From assembly GCA_001599755.1 (NCBI GenBank), contig BCHX01000003.1, positions 1 to 64,000 on the forward strand: a DNA stretch of 64,000 nucleotides, in the 5' to 3' direction. The notes under the pieces were generated by a model. It was not told the origin of the DNA. It made no database searches and saw nothing but the letters and a program-made list of their open reading frames with translations. Below, in pieces: positions 40,481 through 51,292 of this stretch; the first letter of the stretch is position 1; each line of letters opens with the position of its first letter. Made by a program: the position numbers and the translations under genes. The stretch comes from Gliomastix tumulicola (Eukaryota > Ascomycota > Sordariomycetes > Hypocreales > Bionectriaceae).

Positions 40481-42006
40481 CTCTTATGCGGTCTTGCTGC
40501 TGGTGGCCAGCACGGGGGGAGACCCTATTTCGATGGAGATTTTTCCGCGTCAGGAGCCGGTCGTGATGCGCTCGTGACGTCGATGCGTGTCTGATTGCGA
40601 GTGTCGGTCTCGTCGTCGCGCGGGCAGTGGAAGGAGAGAAGTGCGGAGATCGCAGCTGCTGCTTCGCGGATAGCAGTCGGGATTCGAGATGCGCGGGAGG
40701 CAGAGGAGAGGACGGGAACACGCAGAGATTGTGTAGTTTGGCGGTCGTTGGTGGGAGATTTTCGTAGGACCGGGGTCAATGCGAAGCTAGCAGAGGGTCT
40801 TGGCTCAGCTCTGGAGCACGGCGCACGCACCAGGAATTGCTCGACGCAGAAGGGGGGTGCAAATCTGATGTGAAGCAAAGCGGTGCTGCGACGAGGTGTC
40901 GTAGACTCTAAAGTCAGGTATCAAAAGAGCAGAGAGAACGTTTGCAACGATGTCAGACGAGGAGGTGACGGGGTTCCCACACCCTTTTTTTTTTTGCTCC
41001 TTTGTACTGCTTGTGCCAGAAAGCTAAAAGCTAAAAAAGCAGGACCGGCTGGCACGGGCAGAGAGCTTCGTCATCGTTTTTTCCCAGGCGTTGGAGACAA
41101 GCTGCAGCCACTGGAGGAGCCCACTGAGGAGACGCTTCAGTGGGGAATTCCGGGCGGGTTTGGCGCACGCGAGAGCGAGTCCAAAACGCTAAAAAGACGA
41201 GGTGTCGGCGATTTTTGCGACTTGTGGCTGAGGCGGACCCGACTTTTTCGTTTTCCTTCGGGTCTTGGGTTCTCCTCAACGGGCCTGAGACTGGCCAGCG
41301 ACTGGAAGCGGAATTCGAAACGCGGCGGTTACGTCACAGCGATTGCCTGCTGGCTTGTGCTACCAACGCCAATGAATACTCGTATCTAATTCTTCACATG
41401 CTGGGACACTATGACCAGGTGCTTCCTTGCTTAGCGGAGGACCCCTCGACAGGGCTGATTCATGGCGAGACATGAGATGAGATGTTTCGGCCTAAGTGAG
41501 CAGCCCTAACTCTCGGGGTTTGCAGTACTGACGCCCGGCGCGGACTCTGAGAAAGCCCGACGGCGGCAAGCGGGAGGTTGAGAGATAGCAGACAAGTACG
41601 GAGTAGGTTCAATGACAGCTCATCGGCTCATTTCCGTCATCTGCCAAGTCCGCAGTCCGCCAATGGACTTCGCATCACCACCGCCATGAGTCCCGGCGTG
41701 AGGTAGTGTTGCACTGATGGTCTAATGCACTTTGGGCTTCATGTATACCAAAGAAGAGCAGAGTGGGAATCTGCTGGAAGGGGCCTTGCTGGTATTCAGC
41801 GTACTTGGGGCAGCCCAGGCTTACATGCGACTACCGTGACGGAACTGCTACTAGCCACACTAGCACAGCCACAAACGCGATGCCGCGTAGAATCCAAACC
41901 CCACCAGCAACCGAACAGAGACATCCACATAATAGCACCAACAACTCAACAAGCCTGGCTCGCGATTCCGCGGTAATGGCGTTGCACACGTGGACGCCCA
42001 TCAAGC
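40435..42006. other. intergenic between divergent genes, 1.6 kb
   Basis: Shared upstream region of CDS1 (minus) and the Rad26-like gene (plus). Motif-free frames at 40883-41475 are not supported as genes. Confidence 0.55.
40447..40479. repeat. TG/CA dinucleotide run just upstream of CDS1
   Basis: About 16 TG units on the plus strand begin 13 bp before the CDS1 start codon, so they are probably in its 5' UTR or core promoter. Confidence 0.85.
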
Positions 42007-44525
42007 ATGGATTTCGATGAGTTCTCGGACGACGGCCTAGACGATCTGCCCGACAACGCCCTCCAGGAACTCGAGAACAATGCCATCAGCTTCACCCAGG
42101 CCCAGGCCCAGCACCAGGCGGCCGGGAAGCCACCGCAGCAGCCGTCCCAGGATGCATCGCGCGCGTACTCCGACTACGGCTGGGATGAGGACGAGGACCT
42201 CGACACCTCCGAGGTGATCAACCGAGATGCGCCGGCCCACAGTCGACCGGTGGCGGCAAAAGCCATTCCACAGCAGCAGCCACTGCATCAGCAGAACCCT
42301 CCACCGAGACGGCCGAACTCTGCCTTGCTCAACCCGGGATGGAACCCGGCCGTCGACCCGTCGAAGGGGACGAGCCCGGCGCTGGGAATGATGCCGGGCT
42401 ATCCCAAGTCCGGATCAGCACATGCGCCTATCCCCGTCGGGTCCCAGAGACCTCTGTCGCAGCGACCCATCGCCCCGAATCGACCTCCCCCAAGCCAATT
42501 CGTCAAGCCGCCTCTGCCGAGCCATCTTGCGCCGTCCCAGCAGCCCTTAGCCTCGCCGAGCCTGTCCCAGAGCTCCCAAAGCCACCCGAACAATGTCGTC
42601 ACTGCGTTGCAGCAGCGCGTTCGGGCGCTCGAGATGGAGCTCAACAGCGCCCGAGGCGAGGTTTCGATCCTCCGCACCAATTCGACGAGGGCCATACAGC
42701 AGCACACAGACGAGATGGCGCGCCTGAAGAAGGCGAGCTCGGAGCAAATTCAGCAAAAGGAGCGGATGGTCGAGAAAGCCATCAGCGCAGAGAAGACGGC
42801 CAGCACCGAGCTGCAGTTCCTCCAGCAAGACATGCGGGAGGCCAGTTCGAATCGACCGAGAAGAGCGCCTAGCGGCAGCAATAAAAGCGCTGTTGCAGGG
42901 GAGCACGGCCAGGACGTGTTTACCACGACACCGAAGAAGGGTGTAAAGACCTGGGGCATGGCCGACGGGTTTGACGAGATGGAAATCTTGAGCCCTAGCA
43001 AAGGCCAGGGACGGGGTCGGAACGGAGGGCCAGTCGCGGCCAACGTTGGAGAGAGGACACCGAGCAAGGGGAAGCGCAAGCGTCCAGCTGTGGATAGCCC
43101 AATTGCTCCCCTTGAAACCGATTACAATGATGGCGAGGTGATGGCGCTGGACAAGACGCCAGCCCAGCAAGCCGCCTTTTCTGCTCCAAGCCCCGGCATG
43201 ACGCCCACTCCGCTTCTTGGGGTTTGTCACCTCCTTTCTAGGCTATCAAGAAGTGATAAAGACTAATGATTCGGCAGTTTCTCCAATTGGCGCTTGATCA
43301 CGCTGCGTATCACGACCAGTCTACCAGCTTTGACGTCCTGTCCCGGTTCGCCTTCCCCTCGGAGCCAAACGTCTCCCTGGCCACCATAATTTTCCAGAGA
43401 CTCCCCATGATGGGGAATCCTCATCGGCCGCTGCAGTTGCTGGTCGACTTTGCAGAACAGATCGTCAGCCTTTGGAGGCGATGCCTGGAGGAGGCTTACT
43501 GGGACCCGGTTAAGTACCTGATCTCGCTGGTCTCCTTCACCTTCCAGCTCAACACGACGTCTGTCGCGCCATTCGTCATCCCGAATCTCACCTTTGTTTG
43601 CCAGACTACCATGCGTAGCCTGGCAGAGTGGCGGCACAAGCTACCCGAGGGCGACCTGCTTCAAAACGAAGAGTATAGCTTTCTGGAGCAACATATCGAT
43701 ACGGCACAGATCCTGTCGCTACTCTACAGCTCCGCCTTGTCATGCGTCACCTGGATCATGGATGCAAACAGTGCTTATGAGCCACAAATCATGCTGTTCT
43801 GGCGACTCATGTCCCTCGACTCGGTGATGCTTCTCCTCACGCCCGGGCAGAAGCCGGAGGATGTTGTAGCTATGCTGGACCTCCTCGCGACTTCATCACT
43901 CCCGGATTCGATTGGACCGATTACGGAGGACGCGGACTCGGACTCTGTCGCCAAAAACGTCATCGAGCGCGTATGTGCCAAGCTGACCGAGACGCCTCGG
44001 TGCGCAGCAACACCCAGCGAGAAGCGTACCATTCGCTCCGCCGCACTGAAGACCATGATTGCATTCTCGAAGCACCCATTTGGCGCCTCGCAGCTCGCAG
44101 TGCACAACAACGCGTTCCCTCGCCTTGTGACGTGTCTGAGCGACGCCATCGACGATCTCTATGACCAGCCAATCCCGTCCACAATCCTCCCCCAGCCCGA
44201 CGACGAGGCCGAGCAGCAACCCGCGCCGCCCTCTGCGTCGACGGACCTGTACAAGATCATTGCGCAGTGCGTCACCCTCATGCATTTCCTCGTCACCGAC
44301 CCGGCTACTGCGAACAAGGTAGAGACGAGCCAGAAGCTGTCCATCTACTTTGCGTCCAGCCATCAGCACATGATCGCGCTGGCGAGGCTGACATTTGCCG
44401 AGGAGGACGGGGTGATTGAGGCGGGCATTGACAGCGAGGTCGTGGAGCTGGCGCATGAGATGCTGGAGCTGGCCGTCACGCCTGATGACGGGCCGAACAT
44501 TGAAGACGCGTTTGGGGGGACTTAG
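42007..44525 (+). CDS. rad26: DNA-damage checkpoint protein Rad26/UvsD (ATRIP ortholog)
   Basis: Exons 42007..43221 and 43278..44525 join across a 56-nt intron (GTTTGT donor, GACTAAT branch, GGCAG acceptor) to give 820 residues. The acidic N-terminus MDFDEFSDDGLDDLPDNAL resembles the RPA-binding motif of ATRIP-type proteins. A Pro/Gln/Ser-rich linker precedes a coiled coil at about residues 197-280 (ALQQRVRALEMELNSARGEV onward). WGMADGFDEMEILSPSKG is a block I associate with fungal Rad26. The second exon is a helical-repeat C-terminal domain (LVDFAEQIVSLWRRCLEEAY, LMHFLVTDPATANKVE). The protein partners the ATR/Rad3 kinase at RPA-coated single-stranded DNA in the nucleus. The family call rests on architecture and remembered blocks. 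It is convergent with the M15-like peptidase gene. Confidence 0.8.
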
Positions 44526-45269
44526 CTGCTCGCTCATCATATATATTTATACGAGTGAACTGGAAGAGTTACTATTACGAGTTACGACAGAAATTTTGGG
44601 ATTTGGCATCATGGCAGAGGCAGCCTCAGATGGTAGAAGAATTGTTCTCCGCGGTGTAAGTGATGTACGCGCCATCACGTCCGGTCTTATCGAATGGCTC
44701 AATTAAGATACTCTAGAAAGAGGATTAATCCCAGCTCGTGGATTTATATAATTTCAGGCTGAAGGCTTCGGTCCAACGACAGCTCTTTGTGTGCAACGGG
44801 ACGGAAAGTCTTTGCGCAACCACGTTACTAAGCCAACTAACCTCATCTCTTCATCTACCGCATCAACTCGACCTCCAATTTGAGTCTGGTCGACCCTTCA
44901 GGAATAGCAATTCAGAACACGTGTGTGTTGGAGCAGTCTCCCTATCCGTATTGAGGGACCACCTGGCTCAGCTGTCCAAGGTACTTTGAACTTGATCCGA
45001 ATCAAGGCCGTTCTATTGCTGTGGAGGCCTAGCTAACCTCCTCCTCAGGTAAATGCAAGAGTTCTCTGCCAAAGCTCGTGGCTGCATATTGTTTCATTGC
45101 AGATTCTATGATCCCTAATTCGGCTGGCTATTCATGTGCCATCGCCCGCGACTGACCCGTTTCGCGCGCATCGCGCCGCCTCCTATCCCATGATATCTAC
45201 ATAAGTAACTACAGACTTGTCCGCCATGTCATCACATCATCCGCAGCACCCGCCGCAGATACCGCGGCC
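44526..45269. other. intergenic between convergent genes, 0.74 kb
   Basis: No gene supported; presumably 3' UTRs. Confidence 0.55.
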
Positions 45270-46144
45270 CTAGTTGAAGGAAACGTGGACATGATCCCAG
45301 TGGTTCTGGGTGATGTCGCCCCGGTCCTCCATGGTGCGCCAGTTGGTCCAGCTGGTGACGGAGTCCTGGGTGGGAGACCAGATCTTCTGGCCCCAGATGA
45401 CGTACTTGAGGTTCAGGGGGCCCGGGTTGTTCATGACCCATTCGGCGATGTCGGTGCCGGAGAGAGTGCCTTGCTGTAGGGAGTTGTTGTTGTCAGTCAT
45501 CATCTCTGTCTCTTGTCACAAGAGCAGCAGCTCGGGGTTTCTTACGCCGCCGCCATCGGCAATCATGTAGTCAATAGCCTTGCCGCAGCAGTGATCCGAG
45601 CCACTGCCACACGCGCAGTCCCTGTACAGACGAGGTTAGCCGCCGCCGCCGCCGCTACTCGTTTCGACTCATCACCAGAGTGTGTAATTCAACCCCTCTT
45701 CCTCTTCCTTCTTCCTCACCTGATGCAGAAGATCTCCCTCACGCGCCCGGGGAACTGGGCCACCACCGCATTCGCCCCGTCGACGGCGACCTGCTGGCAC
45801 GAGCCCACGGCCGGCACCGACGGAGCGGGATNCCCGCCCCAGCCGTTGTCCGTCGTCGAGCAGCACTGCATCTGCGAGGGGCCCGGGCACAGCCCCGGCG
45901 TGGACGTGCCCGCGCAGTCCGACGACCAGCCGCAGGCGGAACCCGCGCCCTGGCAGGGCGTCTTGGAGCAGCAGCGCACGTCGGCGCCGTCCCACGGGCA
46001 GGCGCCCGCGATGGAGGTGCCGCCGCCGGCCGTGCAGTCGGCGCTGGAGACGCAGACGCCCGCGAGGCCGTCGGGGCCGTAGCAGGGGTTGTTGACGGCG
46101 GCGAGGGCCGGGGCGGCGGAGAGGAGGAGAGTGGTGAAGCGCAT
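45270..46144 (-). CDS. secreted M15-like zinc peptidase domain protein with cysteine-rich N-terminal module
   Basis: Exons 46144..45720, 45621..45546 and 45473..45270 (introns 98 and 72 nt, GT..AG) give 234 residues. A signal peptide (MRFTTLLLSAAPALA) is followed by a cysteine-rich module with two related halves (CYGPDGLAGVCVSSADCTAG, then SACGWSSDCAGTSTPGLCPG). A catalytic-type domain follows: VGSCQQVAVDGANAVVAQFPG, SDHCCGKAID, IAEWVMNN, and WDHVHVSFN at the very end. SDHCCGKAID matches the SxHxxGxAxD zinc motif of VanX/M15 D-Ala-D-Ala peptidases (His152, Asp159), and HVH (228-230) supplies the remaining ligand. This resembles the fungal ARB_07466-like C-terminal domain. A role against bacterial peptidoglycan is inference. 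One ambiguous base (n at 45832) falls in exon 1. A TATA box lies about 106 bp upstream. Confidence 0.85.
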
Positions 46145-47471
46145 GGTTTAGGGTTTGCTGTCCGGGAGGAAGAGGAGGAGGAGGAGGAGAGTGTCGTTGA
46201 AAGGGGGGTGAACAGAGGAGAGACCCAGGAGAGAGGGCTTGCCGCACCTCTTATATACTTGACACCCTCCCCGGGACTCGCACAGCAGCCCAGTCTAACA
46301 TGGTGATCAGTGACATCTGCTTCCCGACGGCTCTGCCTTCTTTCTTTCCCTGAACAGGAACCAATGCGAAAAGAAGTGCGAGGTGGCGGGTCATCCATGC
46401 ATCTCGTTTCAGTCGTTCCGTCTCCGCCTGCTTTGCCCATCAATTACCAGAAGCAGATCTCATCCTGGAGATGCCAGGGGCGAGCAAGATAGCTTAATGT
46501 GATTAAGGATGCGTTAACGCGGCCGGTGCTTAGGGATGATCGGCGCTGCTGCTGGACCGACAGGCCGTTGTTGGGAAAGCAGAGCGAGGGGACAAGTGCT
46601 GGACAGAAAGGATTAGAGTAGTCGCCGGCAAGTCGGTCATGGTCTATGGGCGGTTATTTCTGACGGCCCTTGTTTTAGCGGAGGTGGGACGATCAGAAGA
46701 AGGTGGTCTGAGCCTCTGAGGTCATTCTGGCGGGTGATCGACGCTGGGCTTTCTAGGAACAGAAGCTTGTTCTGGGGGCCGCAGCTTGTTAGGTACGCGT
46801 TTTCTAGTGCTGTGTGCTTCCCTTTGCCTTGTTCATTACCTCCCGAATACTGCTAAGCGTCCCTGTGTGCAGTGAAAGGGAGGGGAAGAGTGTTGATATT
46901 CGGTTCCTATCTTTACACTGGCGACGAGCCGAGGGTCGCTGCTCCGGAGCCGGCCGGGGTCGACATTGTCTTTCATTGATCAGCGCGCGTAGACTTGGTG
47001 GTACCAATCTCTGGGCATATCGCGATCTTTGCTACTGTCAAACCAGTCTGGTAACGGCAGCCTGTCGAGATTCATCTGTACTCAGCGACAAAGGGGCGCG
47101 AATGGCACCCGGAACGTAGGTGTTGTGCAGCGCGCGTTGGAGCGAAAAGAATACGAGAATACGAGAGTCACATCTTACTTCGGCGTCTGGGACCGCCTCG
47201 CTTTGCATGAGCATACACGATGACCGCACTCATCTTGTTTGACAGGATCAATCACTGCCTTGACTCACCACGCTCATTCTCGGCCGCAGCACGCGGCACT
47301 ACTCTCTCAGGGCGACGGCAGGCAGCAAGATGAACTCCATTTAGGCACCCATGATGATCCTGCCCTGCCCCCCCCCCTTTAAGTACTCGACTTGCTCCCG
47401 CGATTTCGTTCCATCATCATCATCATTCTCCCTTACGAACAAACAAGCAAGCAAGCAATCAGTCAATCATC
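46145..47471. other. intergenic between divergent genes, 1.3 kb
   Basis: Shared upstream region of the M15-like peptidase and Nudix genes. A CATCAT run and repeated AAGCA-type words (47413-47458) lie just before the Nudix ATG and are likely its 5' UTR. No gene seen. Confidence 0.55.
46250..46257 (-). promoter_or_regulatory. TATA box of the M15-like peptidase gene
   Basis: TATATAAG on the minus strand, about 106 bp upstream of the ATG. Confidence 0.5.
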
Positions 47472-48020
47472 ATGTCAAGACCTGCTGCCGCCCCCTTCAC
47501 GAGCCACGACGATCTCGCCCCTTTCGCCGTCCCGCCGTCTGACTGGCACCGCACCCACGGCAACAAGTACGGCGGCCTGGTCGCTGCAGCCCTCGTCTTC
47601 GACTCCCAAGGACGCGTCCTGCTCGTCCGGCGCGCCGCCCACGACTTCCTCCCCGGGCACTGGGAGCCGCCGGGCGGATCTGTCGATGACGACCACGACG
47701 AGAGCATCCTGCATGCCTGTGTGCGTGAGCTGCAGGAGGAGGCGTCGCTCGTCGCTCGTCGGGTCGAGTGCGAGGTCGGCGAGGGCATCGAGTTCCGCAT
47801 ACGACACTTGCTCTACCGGAGACTGACGTTCCTCGTCGCCGTGGAGGATGGAGGGCAGGTCAAGACGGACCAGCAGGAGCACTCGGAGTGGGTGTGGGCG
47901 TCAGAGGAGGAGGTCAAAGCAGAGCGTATGGCGGATGGGCGGGATATGCCTGTGACATTTCCAGAGGTGAAAGGGTCGCTGCTCAAGGGGTTTCGGCTTC
48001 AAAGGGGGGTTGCTGCGTAG
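47472..48020 (+). CDS. Nudix hydrolase domain protein
   Basis: Intronless, 182 residues. A beta strand with ALVFDSQGRVLLVRR leads into WEPPGG and the Nudix box at residues 69-93 (GSVDDDHDESILHACVRELQ, then EEASL). The RE..EE metal-binding core (Arg85, Glu86, Glu89, Glu90) is intact. The box departs from GX5EX7REUXEEXGU in two ways: the loop from Gly69 to Glu77 has seven residues instead of five, and the last Gly is Ser92. Nudix enzymes cleave nucleoside diphosphates linked to another moiety; the substrate cannot be read from the sequence. It ends about 100 bp before an 80-base poly(C) tract and is convergent with the following membrane-protein gene. Confidence 0.85.
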   Translation: MSRPAAAPFTSHDDLAPFAVPPSDWHRTHGNKYGGLVAAALVFDSQGRVLLVRRAAHDFLPGHWEPPGGSVDDDHDESILHACVRELQEEASLVARRVECEVGEGIEFRIRHLLYRRLTFLVAVEDGGQVKTDQQEHSEWVWASEEEVKAERMADGRDMPVTFPEVKGSLLKGFRLQRGVAA

Positions 48021-48120
48021 GGCCCATCGTCAGGCCAAGGTAATCCATTAACTAACTGTCCAAACTTTTACCTCCATCAAGTACCTTACATGTCTGACAA
48101 CCAACGTCTTCTCCAGAGGT

Positions 48121-48121
<1 letters not shown>

Positions 48122-48201
<80 letters not shown>
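48122..48201. repeat. poly(C) homopolymer of 80
   Basis: An uninterrupted run of 80 C, then G and TTTTTT. It sits between the convergent Nudix and membrane-protein genes, 15 bp beyond the latter's stop codon. The true length may be uncertain because homopolymers of this size are error-prone in sequencing. Confidence 0.9.
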
Positions 48202-48202
<1 letters not shown>

Positions 48203-48216
48203 TTTTTTACGCCCTC

Positions 48217-49365
48217 CTACCACGTTGAAGCCTTCCGAACGGCCCTCCTGCCAATATCAATATCCACGATTTCAACATCCTCCCCAACCACCTCCCCAGC
48301 TTCACGCGCGCACTCATCCAGAAGATCCTGGGCATCCCTCTGCCCCTCAACGCCGACCCTGGCTCTCCATCTCGCCCAGACATCTGTGACGGGCAGCAGA
48401 CCCAGGTCGTCGACCCAGTCTCCGTCTCCGAACCTCCTAATGAGCTTCGCGTAGACGTGCGTCCGACTCGGCACGCCCTTCTGCTCCTCCACGAGCTCGA
48501 GCCGTCCCATCGTCCCACGGCTGTTCAGCCTCTGCCCGACGAAGACATTGAGCTGGCCGAGGACGTTCAGGATGATGAAGACCAGCTGGTCCCACGTCGT
48601 GCCGTTCGGGATGACCGTGAAGACGAAGACGAGGACGAGGAAGGTGGTGACGCGCGTCGCGTTGGCGAGCCACGCGGCACACGCGCCGTCGCGCATCCGG
48701 ACGCCCTGGCCGGTCATCGCCGCGATGTCCCGGCGGCTGCCCTCGAGGACGAGGCCGGAGTTGCGGCGGCCGAGCAAGTAGACGGCGTCGATCCCGTCAG
48801 GGTCGCTGGTCCTCAAGTCCGCTGGCTGGCTGTAGAGCTTCTCCGAGGCTCTGAGGAAGACGGCGTGCAGCGGGACGACCAGGCAGCCTGCAATCCCGAT
48901 CCAGCTGGTGGCTCCGTACCGGAAAAGAAACCCCAGAAGCACCGCCGTGGCGACCAGATGGAAGACGCTTATCAGGATCGCGGGGAGGTCCTGGCGTGAG
49001 AGGGAAGGTATGGCCAGCTGGCGGGCGTGTGGAGGGACTCGCCAGACCGTGTAGTGGCCGTCGGCGAGGAGGTTTCCTGCGTCCAGGTTGTGGTGGAACT
49101 TCATGTTCCTCAGCGGGGCCTTCTTCCGGCCAAACGGGCTCGCGTACTCCCTGCCCGCTACCTCGAAGACGCTGTTGGGCGCCTTGAGGTAGCTCTGCAG
49201 TCCGGCGACGGGGGTCACGCTGAGGCATTCGAGCCAGGAGCGACGCATGTGTCGGTACTTGAGCTCCTCGCCTTCCCCGAGCAGGACGAGGAATGACGAG
49301 ACGTCAAACGACCATGGCGAGGTCTCTTCGTTGGTGGCCGAGCCTTTGAAGTCTTGCAGCACCAT
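48217..49365 (-). CDS. orphan fungal membrane protein
   Basis: Intronless, 382 residues. Four probable membrane segments occur in two pairs: ILISVFHLVATAVLLGFLF with IGIAGCLVVPLHAVFL, and TTFLVLVFVFTVIPNG with LVFIILNVLGQLNVFV. Between them lies VYLLGRRNSGLVLEGSRRDI. That block, followed by a Thr-Gly-Gln-Gly sequence, recurs in my memory in hypothetical membrane proteins of filamentous fungi. The hydrophilic C-terminus (DVWARWRARVGVEGQRDAQD) is probably cytosolic. I do not recognise a function. A 20-bp tandem repeat array lies 45-125 bp upstream of the ATG. Confidence 0.72.
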   Translation of the reverse strand: MVLQDFKGSATNEETSPWSFDVSSFLVLLGEGEELKYRHMRRSWLECLSVTPVAGLQSYLKAPNSVFEVAGREYASPFGRKKAPLRNMKFHHNLDAGNLLADGHYTVWRVPPHARQLAIPSLSRQDLPAILISVFHLVATAVLLGFLFRYGATSWIGIAGCLVVPLHAVFLRASEKLYSQPADLRTSDPDGIDAVYLLGRRNSGLVLEGSRRDIAAMTGQGVRMRDGACAAWLANATRVTTFLVLVFVFTVIPNGTTWDQLVFIILNVLGQLNVFVGQRLNSRGTMGRLELVEEQKGVPSRTHVYAKLIRRFGDGDWVDDLGLLPVTDVWARWRARVGVEGQRDAQDLLDECAREAGEVVGEDVEIVDIDIGRRAVRKASTW

Positions 49366-49381
49366 CTTCAGTTGTCTGGAG

Positions 49382-49490
49382 CAAGCGAGGCAAGCGAGGC
49401 AAGCGAAGGAGAGATGTTCAGCACAGAAAAAAGATGTTCGGCACAGAAAAGAGATGCTCAGTACAGAAAAGAGATATTCAGCACAGGAAA
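49382..49490. repeat. two adjacent tandem repeats upstream of the membrane-protein gene
   Basis: A 9-bp unit (CAAGCGAGG) occurs three times at 49382-49408. It is followed by four copies of a 20-bp unit (GAGATGTTCAGCACAGAAAA with one or two changes each) at 49411-49490 and a decayed fifth. Confidence 0.85.
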
Positions 49491-50802
49491 GAAATATTTC
49501 TTCTTTGAATCAGCACACAACGGCAGTTCTGGACAGTAAAGCATGATTGGAGTGCAGAGTACTTTATCTTTCAAGGAAAACACCAGGAGAACAGTCGGGA
49601 AAAGTTGAACATATTCCTCATAGGCGAGCCGCAGGAAGATGATGGGAGGCCAATGCGCGAGGCAGTGGTGGTAGCATGTCGCACCACAATGCGTGGGGAA
49701 CTGCGCCAGCTGTCATTGAAGTGTCTGTTATGTGCCGCATTGTACGACCTCACTGAACGCTTCTCTTCACAGGGGGGGGGCCGACTTCTCTGAACGCCAT
49801 CGCGGCCCTCCTTTCTTTTCTCGATGGGCGGGGACCAGTAGCGGTGTCCAGGGCTCTGTGATCCGCGAATAGCTTCAGATAAGTCATTCTGCAATACATT
49901 CCTACACGACACACGTGGCAAATGGTTGTACGAGAGCAAGTTGATTCAAATTGGGTAGGGCAAGGAGGCGACGTGGCGCGTCTGCGGTGGCCTTGTGCTT
50001 CGCAGTCTGATAGATTACTCGTGTGACTTAATATCCTCAGCCCACGTCCAACGAATCACCTACCACAATATAATTACTGCGCACTCGGCTTCATAGACCT
50101 ATGGCGTGCTCGATGAAGGTGGTGCTTTGGGCTACACTAGGCTCGATGCATTGCATCGTGCAACGGCAGGCCCCCCCAAGCACGGCGTCTTCATTCCAAG
50201 TTGGAGGCGGCGTCTGTGCTCACCACCATCACCTTGGCGCGCCGTGGCCGCAAATACGAGGGTTCCAGGGGTTTTCTGAAGCTTGTCATCCTGCCCTGCA
50301 CCGCTCGATCAGAGTTTGTGCCGTCATATATACCTATCCCCCGAGTGGTCTGGTCAGTGTCCTCATCTCCGACCAGTGGCACACTGTCCCACGAGCCCCT
50401 TGACGGATCTAGCGTTGGTCCGCCTTCTACAACGCGTGCATGGTCTCCCGGGATTCCGACGGCTGCAGCTCCAGCAGCCGCCGCAGATACCGACGTTGGT
50501 TTCAGTGAGGCTGGGGTGCCGAGCTCGTCGTGCTAGCGCGCGTCAGTGAGCGAGACTTGAATACAGATACAGGGGTTGGGTCTGGCCGGAAGTGACCTGA
50601 CCTACACGAAGAGGCCTCTGGGATTTGCCAGTGCGTGGCGTCCGGATGCTGGACTTCTCCGTAGTGTCTCCGTGGCCGGCCATTAATCTTTTGATTCTCT
50701 CCCCTCTCGTTGGCCTCCGTCATCGGCGTCCTTCCTACCATCATCAAGACGCGGCGAAGACGGACGAAAGCATTGGCCAGACTGGGGGCATGGTCAAACA
50801 AA

Positions 50803-50826
50803 CACACACACACACACACACACACG
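50803..50826. repeat. CA dinucleotide run
   Basis: About 12 CA units in intergenic DNA. Confidence 0.85.
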
Positions 50827-51145
50827 CAAGAAAACCATCGGTCCAGGGACGTCGCCCACGCGCTTCCTGCCTAAAGGCAGCCAGCCTCCCGGGCTACCTG
50901 ACTGCAGGACAATGAGAGCCCACCATCTGATGAGTGTCTTAGCATTACTGTTCATAGTATAGACACCGTCTCTTCCACTGCATATCCTCATTGAAATGAC
51001 TGTTCGATCTCCTGTTCCAAGCTCGCTCCATCTCCTGGATGCCGGAGCCCATAGTGCATACCGTCACCGTCACTGGTTCCCGTCCGAATGATTACTAAAG
51101 GTTGATAAATAAGAAAGGACTCATATCATACTTAGATAGAGTCAG

Positions 51146-51183
51146 ACACTAGGAAATAACAGATACACTAGGAAATAACAAAT
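51146..51183. repeat. 19-bp direct tandem duplication
   Basis: ACACTAGGAAATAACAGAT followed immediately by a copy with one mismatch. Confidence 0.85.
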
Positions 51184-51292
51184 ATGAGTCGCCCGTCACT
51201 CGCCATCATAGGTACTTATGTGAAGACTCGGTGCGCGCGCCTTCCTTGCCTAATCGTCACTCATCCAACAACTAGCCGCCCCAGTCCGATGA

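Larger units (their letters stand above)
49366..51292. other. intergenic, 1.9 kb
   Basis: No supported gene. It holds the tandem repeats near the left end, a CA run (50803-50826) and a 19-bp direct duplication (51146-51183). Confidence 0.55.
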
